Positions 25,700 to 33,496 of a stretch of 64,000 bases of DNA are shown in pieces. The notes beneath the pieces are model-generated. The model searched no databases. It saw nothing but the letters and a program-made list of their open reading frames with translations, and had not been told where the DNA came from. A program made the position numbers and the translations under genes. The stretch is taken from assembly GCF_014203235.1 (NCBI RefSeq), contig NZ_JACHIN010000005.1, positions 248,001 to 312,000 on the forward strand, in the 5' to 3' direction. Position 1 is the first letter of the stretch. Each line of letters starts with the position of its first letter. Origin of the DNA: Nonomuraea endophytica (GTDB taxonomy: Bacteria > Actinomycetota > Actinomycetes > Streptosporangiales > Streptosporangiaceae).

Positions 25700-27014
25700 G
25701 CGGGACCGCCCGGCTGTTGTGCAGGTAGGCGGCGACGCCGTCGCGCATCACGAACGTGACCGTGGCGTGCATCCCGCCGTCCGCCTCGGCGGCGACGAAG
25801 TGGTCGTCGCTCAGGTGGACGTACCTGGTGGTCTTGCGGGTGGCGCCCATGCTCGCCATGAACTCGCCGGGGATCTCGGTGATGTCCAGGCCGCCGTCCG
25901 CGCCGGCGACCTCCAGCGACATGACCGGCCCGGTGAAGGTCCCGGCGTACGGCGCGGCGTCCACGGCGGATGGGCTCGCCGGGGGAAGCGGCAGTCCCGG
26001 CACGTCGATCCCGGTCGTCTCGCGCAGCACCGGCAGCACCACGTCCTCGATGAGGCCCGCGACGGCGCCGCCGTTCGCGCTCATCGCGAGCACGACGTCG
26101 CTGCCCGGCACGATCCGCCAGAGCGTGCTCTGCCCGGGGGTGCCGCCGTCGTGGCCGAAGGCGCCCCAGTCGAACAGCTCGAAGCCCAGTCCCCACGCGG
26201 TGGCCAGCATCCCGGGCACCGTCGGCACCTCGGTCTGCGGCGTGCGCATGTCGGCCAGGGTCCGCTCGGCCAGCACGCGGGTGCCGTCCTCGGCCAGCCC
26301 GCCCGCGAGCGCCATGCGGCCGAAGCGGACCAGTTCGCGCGGCGCCAGGCACATGGTGGACCCGGCGGGCCCGTTGGAGCGGGGCATCTGCCACTTGGGG
26401 TAGACGACCTGGTCGGGGCCGATGTGCCCGGCCGAGGCGCGGAAGAGCACGGCCTCCTCGCCGAACAGCGCCGTCTGGGTGGCGCCGAGCGGCTTGAACA
26501 GGTGCTCGGCCATCGCCTCCTCCCAGGTGACGCCGCGCACCTTGGCCACGATCGCGCCGAGCACCGCGAACCCCGAGTTGCAGTAGGAGAACAGGGCGCC
26601 CGGCTCGTGCACCTTCGTGGTGCCGTGCAGGTAGGCGACGTACTTGTCGAGGCAGTCGTCGCCGCGGCCGGTGTCCTCGAACAGGTCGCCGTCGAAGCCG
26701 CCGGTGTGCGTCAGCAGGTGGCGCACGGTGATCTCGGCCTCGTAGGCGAGGCCGAACTCGGGCAGGTAGTCGGTGACCGGCCGGTCGAGCTCGACCTTGC
26801 CCTCCTCGACGAGCTGCATGATCAGGGCGGCGGTCCACACCTTGGTGGTGGAGCCGACCTGGAAGACGCTGTCGGGCGTGGTCTCCACGCCGGTGTTCTT
26901 GTTGACGACGCCGGTGGCGGCCTCGTGCAGCTCGCCGCCGGCCCAGACCGCGATCGCGGCGCCGGGCACGCCGTGCTTGGCCGCCGCCTCGTCCAGGCGT
27001 TTCTGCAGGTCCAT
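25692..27014 (-). CDS. Class-C beta-lactamase-fold serine hydrolase (peptidase family S12), cytosolic, copy 1
   Basis: 440 aa from ATG 27014. Ser55-x-x-Lys58 (STTK) is the nucleophile pair, Tyr144-x-Asn146 (YCN) the second motif and GHDGGT near residue 290 replaces KTG. Residues 340-440 form a C-terminal beta-barrel domain (YAGTFTGPVMSLEV) as in D-aminopeptidase or Pab87-like enzymes. There is no signal peptide. It shares the unusual DTGRGDDC segment with the next gene, so the two are tandem duplicates. It likely hydrolyses D-amino-acid-containing or otherwise modified peptides. Confidence 0.85.
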   Translation of the reverse strand: MDLQKRLDEAAAKHGVPGAAIAVWAGGELHEAATGVVNKNTGVETTPDSVFQVGSTTKVWTAALIMQLVEEGKVELDRPVTDYLPEFGLAYEAEITVRHLLTHTGGFDGDLFEDTGRGDDCLDKYVAYLHGTTKVHEPGALFSYCNSGFAVLGAIVAKVRGVTWEEAMAEHLFKPLGATQTALFGEEAVLFRASAGHIGPDQVVYPKWQMPRSNGPAGSTMCLAPRELVRFGRMALAGGLAEDGTRVLAERTLADMRTPQTEVPTVPGMLATAWGLGFELFDWGAFGHDGGTPGQSTLWRIVPGSDVVLAMSANGGAVAGLIEDVVLPVLRETTGIDVPGLPLPPASPSAVDAAPYAGTFTGPVMSLEVAGADGGLDITEIPGEFMASMGATRKTTRYVHLSDDHFVAAEADGGMHATVTFVMRDGVAAYLHNSRAVPRA

Positions 27015-27016
27015 GG

Positions 27017-28318
27017 TCAGCTCACCTTCGGGGTCGCGCGGGCGCCCGCGTGCACGTACAGCGTTCCGTCGGGCAGCTCGAAGAAGACGGCCGACAGCCA
27101 GTCGGGGTCGCCGGGGCGGCGGCCGACGAAGGTGACGTCGTCCACGGCGACCAGCGGGATCTCCTCCGGCTGGTCCAGGCCGGCCAGTTCGCCGGTCGAC
27201 TCCATGAGCAGCGACAGCCCGCCGTCCTTGAGGCTGATCGTCAGGCGGGCGCCGGCCCGCTCGTAGACGCCGAGGTAGCGGGTGACGTCGACCTCGACCG
27301 GCTGCGCGGGCGGCCCGAGCGTGGGCGGCACCTCCAGCCCGTCGAGCTCGGCGAACAGCTCGGTGGCCACCGCGTGGGTGAACGCGCCGCTGTGGCCGCC
27401 GTTGGCCACCACGCACACGACCGTGCCGGTGCCGGGCACGACCCAGAGCATGGCGTGCTGGCCGATGGTGTTGCCGCCGTGGGAGACGACCTTCTGGCCG
27501 CTCCACTCGTCCAGGATCCAGCCGACGCCCCAATGGGCGCCGAGCGTGTACGGGTTGGGGATGGCGACCTGCGGCTCCCACATCACCTGCGGGTTCTCCA
27601 GCAGCCCGCCTTCGAGGTGGGCGCGGCCGAAGGCGACCACGTCGGCGGGGCGGGCGCTGATGAGCCCGGCCGGGCCGCACGAGCGCATGAGGCCCCAGAC
27701 CGGGGCCGGCTCGCCGCCGCCCATGTGGCCCATGGCGGCGCGGAAACGCAGCGCCTCCTCGGGCAGCGTGACCGCGTGGGTCAGGCCGAGGGGTTCGAAG
27801 ATCTGCTCGCGCAGGGCCTCGTCCCAGGTCTTGCCGGTCAGCTTCTCCACGATGCGCCCGGCCACGATGAAGCCGGAGTTGCAGTAGGACTGGGTGGCGC
27901 CCAGCGGGTGGTTCTGCGGCAGGCCGGCGCAGGCCGCCACGTACTTCTCCACGCAGTCGTCGCCGCGCCCGGTGTCCAGGAACAGGTCGCCGTCGATGCC
28001 GCTGGTGTGGGAGAGCAGGTGGCGAACCGTGACCGTCTTGGTGACCTCGGCGTCGGCCACCTTGAACTCCGGCAGCAGCTCGGCCACCGGCGTGTCCAGC
28101 GTCAGCAGGCCGCGCTCGGCCAGCTGCATCAGCAGCGTCGCCGTCCAGACCTTCGTCACGGAGCCGATCTGGAAGAGCGAGTCGGTCGTGGTCTCGACGC
28201 CGGTGCCGCGGTGGAGCACGCCCGCGGCGTACTCGTGCAGCTCGCCGTTGTGCAGGTAGGCCAGGGCGGCGCCCGGGACCTCGTACTTCGCGATCAGTTC
28301 GGCGAGCCGCTGACCCAT
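27017..28318 (-). CDS. Class-C beta-lactamase-fold serine hydrolase (peptidase family S12), cytosolic, copy 2
   Basis: 433 aa from ATG 28318, which lies 25 nt inside the S9 gene. Ser53-x-x-Lys56 (SVTK), YCN near residue 144 and VSHGGNT near 300 are the three motifs. A C-terminal lipocalin-like barrel starts with YLGVYERAGARLTI. There is no signal peptide. It is a paralogue of the downstream hydrolase (LFLDTGRGDDC versus LFEDTGRGDDC). Two copies beside each other suggest different chain-length or residue preferences. Confidence 0.85.
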   Translation of the reverse strand: MGQRLAELIAKYEVPGAALAYLHNGELHEYAAGVLHRGTGVETTTDSLFQIGSVTKVWTATLLMQLAERGLLTLDTPVAELLPEFKVADAEVTKTVTVRHLLSHTSGIDGDLFLDTGRGDDCVEKYVAACAGLPQNHPLGATQSYCNSGFIVAGRIVEKLTGKTWDEALREQIFEPLGLTHAVTLPEEALRFRAAMGHMGGGEPAPVWGLMRSCGPAGLISARPADVVAFGRAHLEGGLLENPQVMWEPQVAIPNPYTLGAHWGVGWILDEWSGQKVVSHGGNTIGQHAMLWVVPGTGTVVCVVANGGHSGAFTHAVATELFAELDGLEVPPTLGPPAQPVEVDVTRYLGVYERAGARLTISLKDGGLSLLMESTGELAGLDQPEEIPLVAVDDVTFVGRRPGDPDWLSAVFFELPDGTLYVHAGARATPKVS

Positions 28319-30147
28319 TGCTCCAGCCACGCGATGATCCTCTCGTTGTAGTCGTAACGGTGTGAGGGACGCCCCTGGACGATGAACAGGTGGGAGCCGC
28401 CCGGATAGCGGACCAGCCGGACCGGCACCTCCCGCTCGCGCAGGGCTTCGAACCACTGCTCGGCCTGTCCGACCGGGCAGCGATCGTCGGCGTCGCCGTG
28501 CAGGATGAGCGTGGGCGTCGTGACCTCGCCCACGCGGGTGAGCGGCGACTGCGGCGCGGGGTCGCCCGAGCACTCCCACATCTTGAGGAAGTACCCCGCG
28601 TCGGAGGTTCCGGCCATGCTGGTCAGGTCGCTGACCAGGCCGCCGGGGATCGCCGCCTTGAACCTGCCGGTGTGCCCCGTCAGGTAGCAGGTCATGTAGC
28701 CGCCGTAGCTGTAGCCGGTGACCGCGAGCCGCTCGGGGTCGGCCGTGCCGTCGGCCACCAGCTCGTCCACGGCCGACAGGAAGTCGTGGGCGTCGGCCAC
28801 GCCCCACTCGCCGAGCGCGGCGGTGTAGAAGGCCTCGCCGTACCCGTCGCTGGCGCGCGGGTTGAGGGTGAGGACGGTCCAGCCGCGGGCGGCGAGCACC
28901 TGGTGGTAGAGGTGGACCCCGTCGAAGACGGGGGCCCAGGCGTTGTGCGGGCCGCCGTGGATGTCGAGCAGCAGCGGGCCGCCCTTGGCATCGCCGGTCA
29001 GGAAGCCCTCGACGCGGGTGCCGTCGGGCGCGGTGAACACCCGGGCGCGCGGCGGGTAGAGCTCGACGCCGGCCAGCGCGAGGCTCGTCAGCTTCTCGCC
29101 GTCGAGGTAGACCTCCCCCACCGTGTACGGCGAGGCCGCCACGTAGGCCACCCGCCCGTCGGCGACCCCGGCGCCGGAGACGCTGAGCTCCCCGCCCACG
29201 ATCTTCTCCGCCGCCACGGCCCCGCCCCGGAGCCGGTACAGATGGGTGGCCCCGCCGTCCCGGGCGCAGAACACCAGGTCGCCGCCGTCCAGCGCGGGCG
29301 GCGCGCCCGGGTAGCCGGGACCGCCGACCATCACGTTCCTGTCCAGCCCGGTGACGATCTCCTCCTGGCCGTCCTCGCCCACGGCGAACAGCCGCGTGTG
29401 CCCGATCGGCCCGTCCTTGAACGCGGTCGCGACCAGCCGCCCGCCCAGCCACCACACGCCCGTGCAGACGACGTCCTGGGTGGTCAGGCGCTTGGGCTCG
29501 CCGCCGGTGGCGTCCACGACGTAGACGGCGCCGCCGGGGACGAGGTCGCGGTCGGGCTCCATGGACGTGGTGAACGCCAGCCGCTGGCCGTCGGGCGACC
29601 AGGCGGGCCCGGCGGCGTGGAAGTCGCCCTCGGTGACCTGGGTGAGCGCGCCGGAGTCGACGTCCACCACGAACACGTGCGAGGTCAGCCCGCGCAGCAG
29701 CCCGGGGCCGTCGGCCTTGTAGTCGAGCCGGTCGGCGACGATGGGGGCGTTCGGGTCGGGGCCGTCGGCCGAGGGTGCGAAGTGCGGCCCGCCGTACGCG
29801 ATCCTGGTGCCGTCGGGCGACCAGAGCGGCGCGCCGGCGCCGAGCGGCGCGGCGGTGAGCACGCGCGGCTCGCCCCCGTCCATCGGCAGCAGGTGGATCT
29901 GCGGCTTTCCGTCCACGGGACGGACGAAGGCGAGCGTGCCGCCGTCCGGCGACCAGCGAGGGAGGGTGCCGGTCGCCAGACGGCGTGGCTCGGACCCGGG
30001 GGCGGCGAGCCAGATCTGGGTGACGTTGTCGTCGGTGTCGCGCTCGGCGGTGGTGAGCGTGTAGGCCACGGCGGCACTGCCGGGACGCACCTGCGGATCA
30101 GACGGTACGGCCAGGCGGTAGAGGTCGTCCAAGGAGAGACGGGGCAT
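28294..30147 (-). CDS. S9-family prolyl oligopeptidase/acylaminoacyl peptidase, cytosolic
   Basis: 617 aa. Residues about 1-370 form a beta-propeller with repeated WSPDG blades. Residues 380-617 are the alpha/beta-hydrolase domain. The catalytic Ser is in GYSYGGY (about residue 478), Asp in HGDADDRCP (about 553) and His in GGSHLF (about 584). The closest functional types are dipeptidyl or acylaminoacyl peptidases that remove N-terminal blocked or dipeptide units. No signal peptide is present. It is the first gene of the hydrolase operon. Confidence 0.9.
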   Translation of the reverse strand: MPRLSLDDLYRLAVPSDPQVRPGSAAVAYTLTTAERDTDDNVTQIWLAAPGSEPRRLATGTLPRWSPDGGTLAFVRPVDGKPQIHLLPMDGGEPRVLTAAPLGAGAPLWSPDGTRIAYGGPHFAPSADGPDPNAPIVADRLDYKADGPGLLRGLTSHVFVVDVDSGALTQVTEGDFHAAGPAWSPDGQRLAFTTSMEPDRDLVPGGAVYVVDATGGEPKRLTTQDVVCTGVWWLGGRLVATAFKDGPIGHTRLFAVGEDGQEEIVTGLDRNVMVGGPGYPGAPPALDGGDLVFCARDGGATHLYRLRGGAVAAEKIVGGELSVSGAGVADGRVAYVAASPYTVGEVYLDGEKLTSLALAGVELYPPRARVFTAPDGTRVEGFLTGDAKGGPLLLDIHGGPHNAWAPVFDGVHLYHQVLAARGWTVLTLNPRASDGYGEAFYTAALGEWGVADAHDFLSAVDELVADGTADPERLAVTGYSYGGYMTCYLTGHTGRFKAAIPGGLVSDLTSMAGTSDAGYFLKMWECSGDPAPQSPLTRVGEVTTPTLILHGDADDRCPVGQAEQWFEALREREVPVRLVRYPGGSHLFIVQGRPSHRYDYNERIIAWLEQWVSGSPN

Positions 30148-30180
30148 GGCCGAACGCTAGGCGACCGTCGCGGGCCCATG

Positions 30181-30199
30181 CTTCGGCCTTTGCGACGAA
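30181..30199. promoter_or_regulatory. CTTCG-N8-GACGAA operator upstream of the S9 operon
   Basis: It has the same element and spacing as at 23209-23227, here 34-52 nt before the S9 start codon. The position fits control of the operon promoter. Confidence 0.5.
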
Positions 30200-30210
30200 C
30201 CACCGCCCCT

Positions 30211-30226
30211 GTGTTGTGCACCACAC
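30211..30226. promoter_or_regulatory. 16-bp near-palindrome in the S9/EF-Tu intergenic region
   Basis: GTGTTGTGCACCACAC matches its complement at 14 of 16 positions and is centred on GTGCAC. It lies 64 nt upstream of the S9 start and could be a second operator or a site for the divergent gene. Confidence 0.35.
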
Positions 30227-30275
30227 CAACGCCCGGGGAATATCCGTTTGCCTCCTGTTGCTCTGGTACGTCACT

Positions 30276-30365
30276 ATGACGCTCATGTTCCGGCACGTTC
30301 ACCCGATGACTCCCGCGATCGCCGCGGGTGTCTTCGAGCGTGCCTGCGACGGCCTGGAGCGCTGA
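30276..30365 (+). other. Possible 29-aa small ORF ahead of the EF-Tu gene
   Basis: ATG 30276 to TGA 30363-30365, strongly GC-biased third positions, protein-like ending (FERACDGLER). No good ribosome site is visible, so translation is uncertain. It could be a leader peptide or a gene remnant. The rest of the 315-bp gap holds the two operators above and an 8-bp GTGACCCG/CGGGTCAC dyad (30388-30430). Confidence 0.25.
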
Positions 30366-30462
30366 CCTCTCCCCGTAAGTCCTGACGGTGACCCGGCGGG
30401 GGGAGGTTGATCGGCCCGGCCACGGGTCACACCTTCAAGGCTCTCGCGAACGGAACAAGATC

Positions 30463-31629
30463 ATGGCCAAGCAGGCTTACGTGCGGAACAAGCCGCATCT
30501 CAACATCGGCACGATGGGACACGTCGACCACGGCAAGACGACGCTGACCGCCGCGATCACGAAGGTGCTCGCCGCGCGCGGCGGCGCCACGTACACGCCG
30601 TTCGAGAGGATCGACCGCACGCCCGAGGAGGCGCAGCGGGGCATCACGATCAACATCTCGCACGTCGAGTACGAGACGGCCACCCGCCACTACGCGCACG
30701 TCGACATGCCGGGCCACGCCGACTACGTGAAGAACATGATCACGGGGGCGGCGCAGCTCGACGGCGCCATCCTGGTGGTCTCCGCGCAGGACGGGATCAT
30801 GCCGCAGACCCGCGAGCACGTGCTGCTCGCCAAGCGGGTCGGCGTCGAGCACCTCGTCGTCGCGCTCAACAAGGCCGACGGCGCCGACCCCGAGCTCGCC
30901 GACCTGGTCGAGCTGGAGCTGTCGGAGCTGCTGTCCGAGCACGGGTACACGGACGTGCCCATGGTCCGGGTCTCCGGGCTGCGGGCGCTGGAAGGCGACC
31001 CCGGGTGGACGGCGTCGGTCGAGGCGCTGCTCCAGGCGGTGGACGACCACATCCCGGTGCCGGTGCGTTACGTCGACGCGTCGTTCCTCATGCCGGTGGA
31101 GAACGTGCTCACGGTCACCGGCCGTGGCACGGTCGTCACCGGGGCGATCGAGCGCGGCGTCGTGCGCGTCGGCGACACCGTGGAGGTCGTCGGGTTCGGC
31201 GAGGCGTTCTCCGCCGTCGTGACGGGGGTGGAGACGTTCGGCAAGACGATGGAGCGGGGCGAGGCCGGGGACAACGCCGCGGTCCTGCTGCGGGGCGTGC
31301 GTCGCGAGCAGGTACGGCGGGGCATGGTCCTGGCCGAGCCGGGCACGCAGCAGGCGCGCAGCTCCTTCACCGCCCGCGTCTACCTCCTCACGGCCGAGGA
31401 GGGCGGCCGGCGCAAGCCGGTCGCCGACGGGTACCGGCCGCAGTTCTACCTGCGCACGACCGACGTGCCCGGCAGGATCGACCTTCCGGCCCCGGCCCAG
31501 CCGGGTGACACGGTCGAGGTCGAGGTGGAGCTCGGCAAGGCCGTCGCGCTGGAGGAAGGGCTCGGCTTCGCGATCCGCGAGGGCGGCCTGACCGTCGGCG
31601 CGGGCACGGTCGTCGCCGTGACCGGTTGA
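30463..31629 (+). CDS. tuf3: EF-Tu paralogue of the tuf3 (antibiotic-resistant) type
   Basis: 388 aa from ATG 30463 (MAKQAYVRNKPH). All GTPase motifs are intact: GHVDHGKT (19-26), DMPGH (81-85) and NKAD (136-139). It carries domains 2 and 3 and should deliver aminoacyl-tRNA to the ribosome. It stands alone, away from a ribosomal operon. Compared with E. coli numbering it has Arg125 for Gln124, His160 for Tyr160, Ala228 for Arg230 and Ala273 for Gly275. These positions are linked to kirromycin, pulvomycin and GE2270A resistance. Streptomyces EF-Tu3 is the known precedent. The symbol is given by resemblance. Confidence 0.85.
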   Translation: MAKQAYVRNKPHLNIGTMGHVDHGKTTLTAAITKVLAARGGATYTPFERIDRTPEEAQRGITINISHVEYETATRHYAHVDMPGHADYVKNMITGAAQLDGAILVVSAQDGIMPQTREHVLLAKRVGVEHLVVALNKADGADPELADLVELELSELLSEHGYTDVPMVRVSGLRALEGDPGWTASVEALLQAVDDHIPVPVRYVDASFLMPVENVLTVTGRGTVVTGAIERGVVRVGDTVEVVGFGEAFSAVVTGVETFGKTMERGEAGDNAAVLLRGVRREQVRRGMVLAEPGTQQARSSFTARVYLLTAEEGGRRKPVADGYRPQFYLRTTDVPGRIDLPAPAQPGDTVEVEVELGKAVALEEGLGFAIREGGLTVGAGTVVAVTG

Positions 31630-31632
31630 AAG

Positions 31633-31676
31633 CACGGGACCCGTGGCGCCCCCTCACAGGCGTCGCGGGTCCCGTG
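31633..31676. terminator. Bidirectional terminator after the EF-Tu gene
   Basis: CACGGGACCCG (31633-31643) pairs perfectly with CGGGTCCCGTG (31666-31676). It starts 4 nt after the EF-Tu stop and ends 12 nt before the end of the convergent methyltransferase gene. Confidence 0.8.
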
Positions 31677-31687
31677 TGCACGATGGG

Positions 31688-32521
31688 CTACGGCCGGGGT
31701 CTCAGCAGGGAGCCCGGCCGTACCGCTGTGGCGAAGCGGACGGTGCGCGGCAGCACGTACACCTCTTCGGGCAGCGACGACTCCAGTGCGGCCCGCGCGT
31801 CGGGGTGCCGTTCCTGGGGGATGCTCTCCAGGGAGGCGCGGCGCGCGGCCGACCACAGCCAGTCCCAGACCTGGCCGCGTTCGACGCTCACCTCGAAGAC
31901 GACCTCCTCGCACCGCACTCCGGCCAGCCCGTTGCCGGACAGCAGGTCGGCCAGCTCGCGTTCGGTGTTGAGCCGGTGGGTGAACGGCGCGCCGCCGGCT
32001 CCGTTGGTGAAGGGGGCAAGGGCGAGCGCCACCTGGCCGAGCAGGTCGGCCTCGGCTGGACTGGGCTGGGCGAGGAGGCTGGCGGCCAGGCGGCCGCCGG
32101 GGCGCAGGAGCCCGGCCATCGCGCGTACGGCGGCAGCGGGGTCGGGCAGGAAGTACAACATCATCCCGGCCAGCACGGTGTCGAAGCGCGCGGCGGGCAG
32201 CAGGATGGATGCCTGTTCGATGTCGCCGGACAGGACGGTGGCGTTGGACAGGCCGTGCCGTTCGATCTCGGCGTTGGCGACGGCGAGCATGCCGGGCGCC
32301 AGGTCAAGGCCGACGACCAGCCCGAGCGGGCCGACCGCGCGGGCGGCGGGGATCAGGCTGGCCCCGGTGCCGCATCCGGCGTCCAGGACGCTCTCGCCGC
32401 GCCGCAGACCCGCCTGGCGCACGAGCTCGGCGCCGACCGGCCCGAAGAAGGGCACGCCGACCCGCTCGTACGTCCCGGACGCCCGGTCGAAAACCCCGGC
32501 CATATAGGTCTTGGCGTCCAC
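31688..32521 (-). CDS. Class I SAM-dependent methyltransferase (UbiE-like)
   Basis: 277 aa. GTG 32521 is preferred because GGGGGGTT lies 8 nt upstream. A TTG lies five codons earlier. SAM-binding motif I is VLDAGCGTGASL, followed by GLDLAPGML (motif II acidic residue) and LRPGGRL (motif III). The N-terminus (AGVFDRASGTYERVGVPFF) is typical of methyltransferases acting on small molecules such as quinones or natural products. No substrate can be read from the neighbours. Confidence 0.85.
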   Translation of the reverse strand: MDAKTYMAGVFDRASGTYERVGVPFFGPVGAELVRQAGLRRGESVLDAGCGTGASLIPAARAVGPLGLVVGLDLAPGMLAVANAEIERHGLSNATVLSGDIEQASILLPAARFDTVLAGMMLYFLPDPAAAVRAMAGLLRPGGRLAASLLAQPSPAEADLLGQVALALAPFTNGAGGAPFTHRLNTERELADLLSGNGLAGVRCEEVVFEVSVERGQVWDWLWSAARRASLESIPQERHPDARAALESSLPEEVYVLPRTVRFATAVRPGSLLRPRP

Positions 32522-32587
32522 GCGGCAACCCCCCAACCACCCGATGATCCACCTAACTGGGCACTTTTCAATGCCTGAGATGGTTTG

Positions 32588-33496
32588 TCAACTAGGGATT
32601 CTGGCAGAACGTGGCGCGGCGCCCTTGGGCAGCCCGGCACGGGCGATATGCAGGAGGCTGTCGGGATCGTCCACGCCCAGGTGAGCGGCCAGAAGCGCGC
32701 GTGTGGGCGGGCTGTCGATGATCTGGCTGAGGGGATGAGTGGTGTAGCCCCGCGTGGACAGGGTCAGCCAGATCCGCATGAGCTCCCGCCCCATCTCGAC
32801 CTCCTCCCCCGGCGGCCCGACGAGCACCAGCGCCTCGCCGTCGTAGTCGAGCAGCCCCTTGCCGGCCGCCGCCAGCACCCTGGGCAGCCCGGCCCGCCGC
32901 AGAACGGGATAGACCGCCAGCGCCGCCCGCAGCCCGAGCGCCTCGGCTCCGGACAGCGCGAGCGCCCGGTCCGTCAGCCCGTCGAGGTCGTAGCGCCGAT
33001 GCCGCGGGGTGAGCCGCAGCCACTCGCGCAGCTCCGCGGTGACCGCCGCGTCCCCGAACTGGTGCAGGTCCGCCGCGTGCAGCAGCGCCGCCAGGTCCCG
33101 GCAGGCCACCCGCCGCACCCCCGGCACCAGGTCGCCGGGCAGCCGTCCCGGGTGGTAGGGGCCGCGGTTGGTGCCGCGCCCGCGCACGTCCGCCGTCGTG
33201 AACTCCGTCCGGTACGGCTCCGCCGCCTCGTGCAGCACCCCCACCCGCAGCGGCCCAGGATCGGCCCGGAACCCCACCCGCAGCCCGGCCGACGCGCAGA
33301 CGATCAGGCAGGTCTCCACGAACGCCCCGAGCCCGAGCCGCAGGTCACGCCCGGTGGGGTCGCTCACCGGCAGCGCCCGCTCCGGATCCCAGCCGACGAC
33401 CGCCCCGGTGCCGGTGTAGGTCAGCGTCCAGGGCTGGGTGTTGTGCGCGCTGGGAGCCCGCCGGAAGTCGGCCTCCAGCTCCCGCAACGCCTTCAC
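32588..33496 (-). CDS. Acg-type nitroreductase-family protein (FMN-binding)
   Basis: 302 aa. GTG 33496 overlaps the stop of the GNAT gene (GTGA). The N-terminal APSAHNTQPW motif is the Acg/nitroreductase FMN-binding signature. The protein has a duplicated nitroreductase-like half, and TTHPLSQIID near the C-terminus matches the Acg family. In mycobacteria Acg proteins bind FMN, often without enzyme activity, and respond to the DosR regulator. It is the last gene of a three-gene chain whose neighbour is a LuxR-type response regulator. Confidence 0.75.
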   Translation of the reverse strand: MKALRELEADFRRAPSAHNTQPWTLTYTGTGAVVGWDPERALPVSDPTGRDLRLGLGAFVETCLIVCASAGLRVGFRADPGPLRVGVLHEAAEPYRTEFTTADVRGRGTNRGPYHPGRLPGDLVPGVRRVACRDLAALLHAADLHQFGDAAVTAELREWLRLTPRHRRYDLDGLTDRALALSGAEALGLRAALAVYPVLRRAGLPRVLAAAGKGLLDYDGEALVLVGPPGEEVEMGRELMRIWLTLSTRGYTTHPLSQIIDSPPTRALLAAHLGVDDPDSLLHIARAGLPKGAAPRSARIPS

